This document shows positions 13,330 to 23,000 of a stretch of DNA of 64,000 bases, piece by piece (within the stretch, counting starts at the first letter, position 1; every line of letters starts with the position of its first letter). The stretch lies in contig NC_037088.1 in assembly GCF_002994745.2 (NCBI RefSeq), positions 62,576,397-62,640,396 of the forward strand, written 5' to 3'. The notes under the pieces are model-generated. The model was not told the origin of the DNA. It worked only from the letters and a program-made list of their open reading frames with translations, and searched no databases. The position numbers and the translations under genes are program-made. The stretch comes from Rosa chinensis (lineage: Eukaryota > Streptophyta > Magnoliopsida > Rosales > Rosaceae).

Positions 13330-13735
13330 CTGATGTCAAGAAAAGAAAAAACATCAGTTACTGATGAAGAACTGATGTCAAAAAACAGAAATTACATCAA
13401 TTTAAAAATAAAAACCGATGTCAGAAAAGAGAAAATACATCAGTTTGGAAACAAAAAACGATGTCAAGAAAGAGAAAATACATCAGTTACTAAATAAAAA
13501 CCGATGTCAAGAAAGAGAATGTACATCAGTTCTTAAACAAAAACCGATGTCTAACATTACTATGGACATCAATATATAAACAAAAACCGATGTCTAGCAT
13601 TACTATGGACATCGATATATAAAAAAAAACCGATGTCTAGCCTAAATATAGACATCGATATAGACCAAGGAACCGATGTGTAAAATATTATCAGACATCG
13701 TTTCTAAATCAATAACGATGTTAAAATGGATAATT
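13330..13735. repeat. Regular ~43 bp subterminal array of CACTA element 1
   Basis: About nine consecutive units begin with ACATC(A/G) and carry GATGT about 20 bases later, so each unit is an inverted pair of the same motif. Unit spacing stays close to 43 bases. Less regular copies continue to the right terminus. By analogy with En/Spm, these are probably transposase-binding sites. Confidence 0.85.
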
Positions 13736-14199
13736 GTGTTGTTAGACCTATATTTCATTAAGCATCTAATGCCAAAATATGAAGGTTTGACAATAGCTAA
13801 ACACACCAAAATGGTGATCACAATAACGTTTTTACATCGGTTCTGAACCTTAAACCGATGTCTCGTTGCAAAATAGACATCAGTTGTGAACCGATGTCTT
13901 AGTTTTGGCGATCTTTAACATCGCCCACTAAGACATCGGAATTTTTTTTTTTTAACATCAGTTGTGAACTGATGTCTATGAACTTTATCCTAGTAGTGTT
14001 AACTCGCAATAAAGTTACTTATACAAGAGTTGTTCTATCAGAGCAATCTTTAATTGACATACTAGTACACGAAACTAGCAACTAAAACAGGACAACCTTT
14101 ACTGTACAACTGAGTAATGGACATTAATCATGCCCTGTTTACTGCTTTGAAACTTTTCCTTTTATGAAGGAAGAATGCCGCCTTAAGCATTCAGATTGC

Positions 14200-14985
14200 A
14201 CCTCACTATCCTTTCACAAACTGCATAATTGCCCTCCAAATTGATCAATAGCTCTTTTCTCTAATCCAAATTGAGGATGTTTGTATAACTTATCCACCAT
14301 CTCCCTATATTATGCATAATAAAAAGGACGCATTATTCAGCGACTTCAAATAATGAAACAGAACTATTAGAAAGCAAACGCAATTTTTACCTTTCTAATC
14401 ACTCCAAATTCTTGTTGCGTCATAGTTGACAGGTGTGCTTATGTTTGAATCTGTAAATTGACATAAAATTTTAGAAAAATTTACTAAAGTGTTCAAGGTC
14501 CCTCGAAAGGGCCAACACAAATAGCTCTACGATACAATATGCTTGATATGTTACAACAAAAAGTGGTTGCCTTCAAGCAGACTCTTGATGGATAAGAGCA
14601 CGGTTCTCACATCATAAGCAGATGGCCATCTATTGAACTCTTCCTACAATTGATTCCAATTATCTTTTACAGTACCAATGTATATGCAAAGAAGTTAAAC
14701 ATTGAACTTTCTAAATGAAGAAACAACTTATTTAGGTACTGCCGGTAAGGACCTGTAGAAGAATATCCAAGTAGATTTTGCCATTGATATACACATTAGG
14801 GTGAAAAGGGATAGGATAATCGAAGTTGACGCAGGGCAGTTTGAATGGATAATCATTCGGAAATCAAAGGGATAGTCTGTACTCGTTTCCTTCAAAACAC
14901 TGAACCTTTGCCTCCAGTAATTCTCCCTTTCCAACACATTATAGTCCTTTAAAGGAAAGGTTGTTATCCCAGAGTCACAATCACT
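14200..14985 (-). pseudogene. Ubiquitin-conjugating enzyme (E2)-like pseudogene
   Basis: On the minus strand, about 14,870-14,755, there is an E2-like stretch FPNDYPFKLP then, after an apparent frame change, FHPNVYINGKIYLDIL. A second piece near 14,650-14,580 reads WPSAYDVRTVLLSIKSLL, like the E2 segment after the catalytic site. In active E2s the residue before LDIL is the catalytic cysteine; here it is tyrosine. The pieces are separated by AT-rich intron-like gaps and the frame is broken. A further frame at about 14,280-14,200 may be the C-terminal end. I call it a pseudogene; a UEV-like function is unlikely given the break. Confidence 0.5.
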
Positions 14986-15029
14986 CATATGAAATTCAAT
15001 ATTGAATAAGAAACTACTCATGTAAGGAA

Positions 15030-16255
15030 AATGATCGATTTTTCTTTTTAGACACTTTGATTAATCATCTAGTTCACCAAAAATTACGGAATACACACAT
15101 GATCAAAACAGAAAGGAATGAGCAGTATATCTTACCAATAAGTCCTTCAATTCAGATTGTAGCCTGCACTGTGAGCTAGAACATACAACAACAAAATCAA
15201 GGTTAGAAGCTTTGAAATCCCAAAATCATCGAAATAAATTGAACAAGGACACATGATCGAACGTTTTAATTTAAAATTTTCCAAAGGCGGAGATTGGTTT
15301 AAGGAAGCAACAGCGACTGTGGTCACTCGATTAGTGTGAACACAGTAACAATCATCCTGGTGGTTATCATCCCTGGGTTTGTGGCAGCATCGCCAGTGAA
15401 TATTGACTTTTCTCTCCCTACGATTAAGTCATTGACCGTTCTAGAAGACATCGCCAAGCAGTAGTCAAGAAGATTTTGGGGCTCGAAGAATTAAGGAGAA
15501 TTGGAGCACAATGAAGGAGATGAAGTTAATTTTTCTTTCGTTTGACCGATGAGAGGGCGTTAATGTAAAAAGTGAAAATAAATGCGACTTTTGCGTTAAA
15601 GAGTTTTACTAGTATACGTACATCTCCTAGTAAAATTTTTGTATAATATGTATCATATTTTGTTACATATTTTATAAACAATAAGGTGCTCAACGTTCAC
15701 ATAATTATTAGATGAAATTGTTTGAATAATACGTGTATGTATTCCTTTTGTATTGGGAGTGCATGATAATGTACATGCAGTCATATGATAAGTGGCATGA
15801 ACCTGAGCTGCCAGCTCTTTCAAATTTGTTACATTTACACGAGGAGACGTTATAATTGTAAAAAACCAAATCAGACACTTTCTTGATTATACTCTGTCTC
15901 TACCCCCAAACAGTACAATTCCACTTTCTTAATTCAACTTTGTTGTCCTCGTTTCTTCTCCATACTCATCTCTCTGCCTTGCATTAATTAAAGCTCTATT
16001 TCATCAATGTCGGATCAACAATGACTTCAAAAAGCTTATTCCACTTCAACGACGCTCTCCACTATTCAAGACTCCCTTACTCCACCACGGTCCCTTCCAA
16101 ATCGCAATGGCAATGCCCATCGCTTGGTCAGCAAGTTTGAGAGAGTAAGCGTTTTAGCTTTCTTGGATGTTTCTTCAGTCTCGTTCTTTCTTTCATTCTT
16201 TGAGAACTAGCAGCCATAGTCATAAGAACGTAAATACGATCGGGTTTACCTACGG
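15030..16255. other. Intergenic region with no recognised gene
   Basis: AT-rich sequence. A minus-strand frame near 15,500-15,320 is coding-like but unidentified, possibly an upstream exon of the E2-like pseudogene. From about 15,880 to 16,130 there is CT-rich, leader-like sequence before the hairpin at 16.27 kb, consistent with a plus-strand primary transcript, but no promoter was proven. Confidence 0.35.
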
Positions 16256-16273
16256 ATTCCCTAATTGATTTTG

Positions 16274-16385
16274 GTGTGGGCCCTGGAAGGAGAGCATGGG
16301 GCGATAATGATCGTTCGATGGTAGTATGGGTCCCCCTAATCCTAGCATTAGGCACCGCCCCAAGCTCTCCTCCCGTAGCCCACAC
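16274..16385. ncRNA. Candidate microRNA-type stem-loop
   Basis: Arms 16274-16309 and 16346-16385 pair over about 32 positions with some five mismatches and one 2-base bulge, around a loop of about 36 bases. The core pairings are GTGTGGGC with GCCCACAC, then AGGAGAGC with GCTCTCCT, then TGGGGCG with CGCCCCA. Weaker pairing extends the base outward. Size, loop and mismatch pattern fit a plant MIRNA foldback better than a MITE. Neither arm matches a microRNA family I know, and the strand is undetermined. It could also be a small inverted duplication. Confidence 0.4.
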
Positions 16386-16515
16386 TAAACTAATCAAAAC
16401 TCTGCCGTGTACAACTTTTCTATGCTTTTCAATGCATTACCCATACTACCTATTGTTATTTATGTGTTGGCTAAACTAAGTGAAGGCATGTTCGTCATTA
16501 AGTTCTCCCAACAAG

Positions 16516-18336
16516 AATATTGTGGATCTCTAGTATATAGTACTGCGTAACAAACTACAAATTTAACTCATAATTTTGAACGTTAGTAAGCAAAACCAAA
16601 TGATGCCTTGATTCGTGTGATCTGATTGGTTTCTACTTTCAAGTGTAAGCACGAGATGATGCGATTTGGAACTTTGTGTACTTTAATTTTTTTCATTGTT
16701 ACGTGTTTTAATTTTTTTTTGGGGGAATTTAATAGTAAAAAAATTATTAGACCAAATTCACGTTGGTTGGGTAGAATTTGTGGTGAAAAAATGAAGGAGA
16801 AAAGAGAAGAGAGACGGATGTAAGAGTGACTTGAGACAAAAGAAAAACTATTAAACGTTCTTAAGAGTGTTGTTAATGTGGAAAAAGAATTTTTTGCATT
16901 GAATGTTCATAAATTACTCATGAGTCGTTGGATATACAATTAACGGTGAGGATCTACAAAGTTTGTGTATCACAGTTCTTTGTTTCTTATTTTTTGGGAT
17001 GAACAATTCTTTGTTGAGAAATTATATATACACGGCCCATTTCTCAATACACACCCTCTAAAGTCTTTTTGCCAACTTTTTACCTAAACTTCCTCTTATG
17101 CCCCTTCTTATTTTAATTGAAAAAAAAAATCTACACAGACCTGGAGTCATGACATGGCTAACTAAAGCATTTTTTTTGGAGTTACAAGTTTAGATTCATC
17201 AATTTTAGCAAGTTCTTACGTTTTTTGTCATACTACAACGGTACCACCTCTTGATTCTCCAATCTATCTGTTCAATTTTTTGTAATTATTACTATTCACC
17301 CAATATCTTTCCAAGTTTTTTTTTTTTTTTTTTCCGTTCTCAGTTCTCCAAAATCCATATGTCTGCTAAAGCTACAAAGGCAGCAACAGCGGCTATTCCC
17401 CTTGTGACAGCCAAGAAGAGAGGTCCAACAACTAGTAAAGAGTCCCAAACACCATCATCTTCAGGCTGCCTGACCCTAATGTTAGAAAGAGAATGGTAGG
17501 GCTTAAGTTGAAGATAGGTCTGGTGTTACCGGGCAAGTCATCTTCAGACCAGCAGAGAAGGAGAAGGACGGTTAGGATAAGCTTGAAGATGGCTGATGAT
17601 GCAGATGACAGTGATAGTGACTCATGAGTTGGTTTCATACATTCAATTTAGTTGATTGTTGAGAAGTCAGAGTATAAAACTTGATATGGGGAAATTTCAG
17701 ATTTATTCGAGTTGTACACATTTCAAGTTTGCTACTTTAGTATGGTACCTCATTGAACATTTTATTATCAACTGTCAAGAAATGAAAGCATTGAGAATGG
17801 AGAAAGGCTAGAGAAAGAGATTGATTTAATCTCACATCATTAATATTTTGGATCTCTAGTATATAATAGTACTATGTAACAGACTACTGATAAACTTGGA
17901 ATTTTGGATGTGAGCAAACAAAACCAAATGATGCCTTGATTTGTGTTGATCAGATTGGCTTTTAGTGTAAACATGAGATGATGTGATTTGGAACTTTGTA
18001 TACTTTGATTTTTTCACGGTTACTTATGTGTTTTTTGCATAATCTAATAGGAAAAATTTTATTAGACTCAACTTGAATTTGGTTAAGTAAAATTTGTGGT
18101 GACAAAATGACGGAGAAAAGAGAAGAGAAACGGAGGTGAGGGTGACTTGAGACAAAAGAAAACATTGTTAAGAGTGTTGTTAACGTGAAAAAGAAAATTT
18201 TTGCAATTAATATTCATAAATTACTCATGAGCCGTTGGACATACAATTAACAGTGAGGAACTACAGGATTGGTTAGAAAGTTTGTGTATCACAATTCTTT
18301 GTTAGCTTCTTTTTTGGGATAGACATTTCTTTGTTT
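16516..18336. repeat. Direct repeat pair of about 0.5 kb (16516-17014 and 17846-18336)
   Basis: The two copies share long blocks, for example 'tggatctctagtatat', 'caaaaccaaatgatgccttg' and 'gtttgtgtatcaca', in the same order and orientation, about 1.33 kb apart. They could be degenerate LTRs or a local tandem duplication. I found no primer-binding site, polypurine tract, TG..CA ends or target duplication, so an LTR call is not supported. Confidence 0.7.
17359..17627 (+). pseudogene. Unidentified small basic/acidic ORF with an apparent frameshift
   Basis: An ATG at 17359 opens a frame rich in Ala, Lys and Thr (MSAKATKAATAAIPLVTAKK) that is lost near 17,465-17,500. In the next frame, PDPNVRKRMVGLKLKIG runs to an acidic end, ADDADDSDSDS, with a stop at 17627. 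Joined across a frameshift this would be about 85-90 residues. No family recognised. It lies between the two direct-repeat copies. Confidence 0.3.
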
Positions 18337-19165
18337 TGTAACTCAACTTCTTTTTTATTCATACCTCCAAAGTTGGTATTTGGATCTCCCAACTTAATAG
18401 ACCTCCAACTTACTTTTATAAATAACCAATTTGCTATCTAAACCTCCCTAATTTTCCCACAACGCCCATCATCCAATAAAATCAATAAAAACTTATTTTA
18501 TTACGTTCTATTCATACCTCCAAAATCGGTAGTTGAACCTCATTCAATTTTTGAAGATTTCAACATCCTATTTTACCATTAATACAATTAAGTTGCACAA
18601 AAAAAAAAAAAAATCTAGTTGGCAGTCAATACAATTTTTTTTTTCTTTTCATTAAATCAATTGAATATAGAAGCACGTTAGTATATTGTTATCTGAGATG
18701 TTTAGATGTTACTCCCAATTCTCAAAAATTTTAATTAAACTGAGCTTTTTGATACTTTGCTTATTGTTTGCTGCAGTCCAAGCAAGGAAAAAAAACATCC
18801 ATGACCAAGAATGAGTTGATGTAGAAAGCCAAAGAAAGGGTTGAGTATCAAAGGGTAACATTACACTCTCTCTTGTCTACTGCTTTTGTATGTACTGCTA
18901 TTATGGTCTAAAGTATGCAATGATAACATTGAATGCTGTTCTCTGTGTCCAGAAAAAGAAGGTTGCCTTAAAGGCTTCAAGGTTGGAAGCAAACAAGTTT
19001 GGCCCAAAGAGATCAAGGCTTGCACAAGTTGCATCTACCCAGCAAAGTTCAAGGCCTGTCCAAGCTGCATCTGCCCCAACAAGTTCAAGGTCTATATAAG
19101 GTTCCAATGTATCAACCAAGAAGGATGCAGCACCATCAAGGTGCTCTCAAAAGGTTAGACAAAAC
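18337..19165. other. AT-rich region with coding-like Lys/Ala-rich segment
   Basis: Mostly AT-rich with A and T runs. From about 18,777 a plus-strand coding-like piece (SKQGKKTSMTKNELM, then a stop) is followed after an intron-like gap by KKKVALKASRLEANKFGPKR up to about 19,099. The latter contains a repeated 'caagctgcatctgcc'-type motif. It may belong with the small frame at 17.4 kb as one decayed gene. No homologue recognised. Confidence 0.25.
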
Positions 19166-19559
19166 ATAGGTAATGGAGCTGGAAAATAGTTCAAGCTATG
19201 GGATATGATATTAGCTAGCCAAGCAAAATATTTTGTGCATCCTGTTTTTGGGCAACCTTGTGATGTGTCACTTGGTTGCTAACTCTAATATTTTGATAAG
19301 GTGATTAGAGCTAACTTTAATTCCAAACATATTAGTAGTTGAACAATTGGAGGATATAATGCTCTGATGTTTGTTTTTGGTAAGTTAGAGCGTTGGTGTT
19401 CAGTGGCTTGCTAATGTTGAAGATACAATTAATGTATTTTTCGGTTTATTATGAATGTAGGTGAATGTTTGTTTCAAACTTTTTCCTTCCATTTATGCTT
19501 GAAAATTATGGATGCTTCAATTTACAGAAATATTACTCAAGCTGTGAATTTTGATCTTC

Positions 19560-19824
19560 TCTTGGTGAAAGAGAATGCAAGGGGTGTAATTGTCATTTTA
19601 CCATTGACATGCCCTGTTATTCAGCTGAGCTGGCATGGAAAGAAGCGCCACGTCACCCTGTTAACGGAGCTATTAGACGGACAGTTAAACAAAAGGACCA
19701 AATTGGGCGAAATTGGAATATGCGAGGAGTAATATGTTAAAATTGAAATAGCAGGGACTGAACTGTTGACACCCTCAAAGTATAGGAGTGACCAATAATT
19801 TCTCCAAAAAAAAAAAAAAAAAAA
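19560..19824 (+). repeat. Unclassified repeat-like segment ending in an A-run
   Basis: A stretch of about 245 bases with the 'gacggacagttaaacaaaagg...' composition typical of dispersed plant repeats ends in a run of about 18 A (19806-19824). It lies about 240 bases upstream of the topoisomerase gene. The A-run hints at retroposition; no target duplication was found. Confidence 0.35.
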
Positions 19825-20067
19825 CATCTCAACCATTTTAGGCGCGATGCAGGGGATCAAAACTCTCTGTAACTCAAAGCAGACCGTAGGATGGTGTTTC
19901 AAAAACCCGGAAGCATTTAAAATTTCAGATCCGCTAGTAATCCCTCCTTTGTCTTCACTTTAGCTCCCTCGGCTTCACTTCATAGCCCCGTTGTTTTAAA
20001 TTTCGTACCTTCCCTCTCTCTTTTTCTCTCTCTCTAAAATCAAAACGAACCGTTTCGGTGTCAAACC

Positions 20068-23000
20068 ATGGTGGTGGTGGAGAAGACGATCGAGGAAATG
20101 TTGTACCTGCAGAAGGGCCAGGTGGAGCACATCTTGCACCGACCCGATACCTACATCGGATCGATGACGAGGCTCACGGAGACGCTGTGGGTCTTCGAGA
20201 ACGACGAGATGGTCCATCGCTCCGTCTCCTACGTCCCCGGCCTTTGCAAGATCTTCGATGAGATTCTGGTGAACGCCGCCGACAGTAAACGGAGGGATCA
20301 CTGCATGGACTCTCTCAAGGTCACCATCGACGTCGAGCAGAACTGCGTCAGTGTTTATAACAACGGCGCCGGGATTCCCGTCGAGATTCACGGGCCGGCG
20401 AAGGCGTATGTTCCGGAGGTGATCTTCGGCCACCTCTTGACCGGGAACGGCTACGGCGCAAAGCTCACCAATATTTTCTCCACGGAATTCATCGTTGAAG
20501 TCGCCGACGGCAAGCAACAGAAGAAGTACAAGCAGGTATCTGTGATCGTCTTTTAGGGTTTCACAGTTAGTTGGATTTTTTTTTTTGGTGAGTTTTGTTA
20601 TCCATGCTGTGCTCCATTAGGGTTTGTTTGTGGAATTGATTGACAAAGTGGTTTTCGATGTTCTTCGTGTTTTGTTGTGATGAGGATTTAAATTAGGGCT
20701 TTTATATCTAGGGCTCTTAGAAGGTTACAGGGTCTATGGCTGCTTAGTATATGATTGTGGAGATCAAAATTCAAAGTCTTTTGAAATTTCAGTGCGCCAA
20801 TTTTATGGAAAACAATCACAATGTTGTGACTTCACTTGTTCTGGGTTTTGGAAGGGATTCCATTTCTCCTTTTCTGAATGTTTTTCAAGAAACAGGAGTT
20901 AGCATCTGGCAAAGATTTTTGTCTCACAGGTGATCCTTGTCGATTTCAGGTGTTCACAAACAACATGCGGAAGAAATCTGAACCAGTCATCACTAAATGC
21001 AAAGAGAGTGAGAACTGGACCCGGGTGACATATAAGCCCGACTTGACAAAATTTAACATGACACATCTGGAAGATGATGTGGTAGCATTGATGAAAAAGC
21101 GAGTGATTGACATAGCTGGATGCCTCGGAAAGACTTTGAAGGTTGAGCTGAATGGAAACAGGGTCCCTGTAAAGTCATTTCTTCGTTATGTTGATCTCTA
21201 CTTGCAATCTGCCGAAAAATTTAAAGACACTCAACTTCCAAGGTGCTTGTTATCAAACTGTTTGTTCTCAATTTTCTAGGTCACTTAGAGGAACTTGCTA
21301 ACTATATCTGTTCACTTGTCAGGATGATTGCGAAACTCAATGATAGGTGGGAAGTTTGTGTCAGTTTCAGCGATGGGCAGTTTCAACAGGTTTCTTCAAA
21401 CTTCTTTGAATTTAAATAACAACGTTTGCACTTGGAATTGTGTCTCATGTTGCTGGATTTAATTTTACCAGGTCAGCTTTGTGAATAGCATTGCTACAAT
21501 CAAGGGGGGAACTCATGTTGATTATGTCACAGACCAGATAATTGCTCATGTGATGAATGTTGTAAATGGGAAGAAAAAAAATACCAACCTCAAGGCTCAC
21601 AATGTGAGGAGCTATCTTTGGGTTTTTGTCAATGCTCTTATTGACAACCCTGCCTTTGATTCTCAAACAAAGGAAACTTTGACTATTTGCCCAAGCAGTT
21701 TTGGGTCTAAATGTGAACTACCCCAAGCCTTGTTAAAGAAAGGTATGCTTACACTAGTTTTGCTTTTCTGAAAGGCTACCCTCAAAATGCTTAAAGTCGC
21801 TCTCATATACTGATTGTTTTGCAGTTGCAAAGTCTGGGATTGTGGAAAGTCTTCTCTATTCGGCAAGTGATGGAACAAAAACGGAGAGTCTTCTTAGCAT
21901 CAACAAGCTGGAGGATGCTAACCTAGCAGGAGGAAGGGACTCTGAAAAGTGTACCTTGATTTTGACACAAGGAGATTCAGCTAAGGCTCTTGCAGTAAGT
22001 TGTCAATTTGGTACCTTCAGCAATAATTTCATTTGTTTTCATCCTTTCTATAATAACGTAATCTGATCTGCATCAGATGGCTGGACTTGCTGTTGTTGGT
22101 CGGGATCATTATGGCGTTTTTCCATTGAGAGGTAAATTGCTCAATGTAAGAGAAGCCAGCTTGTTTCAACTCAGGGACAATGAAGAAATCAAGAACATTA
22201 TGAAGATTCTTGGTCTGCAGCAAGACAAACAATATACCGACGCCAAATCTTTAAGATATGGGCATCTGATGATCATGACTGATCAGGTTAAATTTCATGC
22301 TTTGTTGTTTTTGAGTTTTATTTCTACCTTGAGATTCTAGTTGCAATATTAACAGCTTTTCTTTTATATAGGATCTCGATGGCTCCCACATAAAAGGGTT
22401 GCTGATCAATTTCATTCATTTCTTCTGGCCCTCTCTGCTAAAAGATCCTTCATTTTTTGTTGAGTTTATAACGCCTATTTTTAAGGTTGGTTCTGGATAA
22501 GTTGACCTTTATTTTAAGTGAAACATTTTCTTGAAGGATATTTATAACTTGTAATGTCCTCTGCACAGGCAACTCAGAAGAATGGGAAAGAAGTTGCATT
22601 GTATTCAATGCCCGAGTATGAAGCTTGGAAGGAAAGCTTGAGGGGTGATGCAAGTGGCTGGACCATTAAATACTATAAGGTTTGCATTATATAATTTTGC
22701 AAGTAAGCCAGACTGTATTATATTTATATTGTCAGTAGCATTATGATTCTTATACTTACTTTCCTTTCACTTTAGGGGTTGGGAACAAGTACTTCAAAGG
22801 AAGGTAGGGACTACTTTCAGAATCTAGATATGCACAAGAAAAACTACGTTTGGGTAGATGAACGTGATGGGGAGGCTATTGAGCTTGCTTTTAGTAGGAA
22901 GAAAATAGAAGATAGGAAGAATTGGCTGCGGCAGTTTGAGGTGGGAAGTTTTGGATTAAATATACATTTCCATAATTGTATTTTCCAAGTGACTCTTTCT

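Larger units (their letters stand above)
8429..13998. mobile_element. CACTA (En/Spm-type) non-autonomous element 1, carrying captured host exons
   Basis: The left end reads CACTACTAGAATAAGG and the right end, reverse-complemented, reads CACTACTAGGATAAAG; similarity continues for about 28 bases. The element is flanked by a 3 bp target duplication TTA (8426-8428 and 13999-14001), as expected for CACTA transposons. Subterminal regions hold many copies of an ACATC/GATGT motif, the arrangement expected of transposase-binding sites. No TnpD-like transposase frame was found, so it must move in trans. The interior holds plus-strand, intron-containing pieces of at least three unrelated host genes, a 'Pack-CACTA' structure. 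A second member of the family lies at 53,299-58,093. Confidence 0.9.

Noticed and set aside
13330..13735. CRISPR-like spaced repeats
   Set aside because: Plant nuclear context, units are inverted pairs with drifting spacers at a transposon end; CACTA subterminal repeats explain them.
16274..16385. Assigning the hairpin to miR408, miR477 or miR482
   Set aside because: Only loose, partial resemblance to any of these mature sequences; an assignment would be a guess.
16516..18336. Calling the direct repeats LTRs of a retrotransposon
   Set aside because: No TG..CA termini, primer-binding site, polypurine tract or target duplication could be seen.
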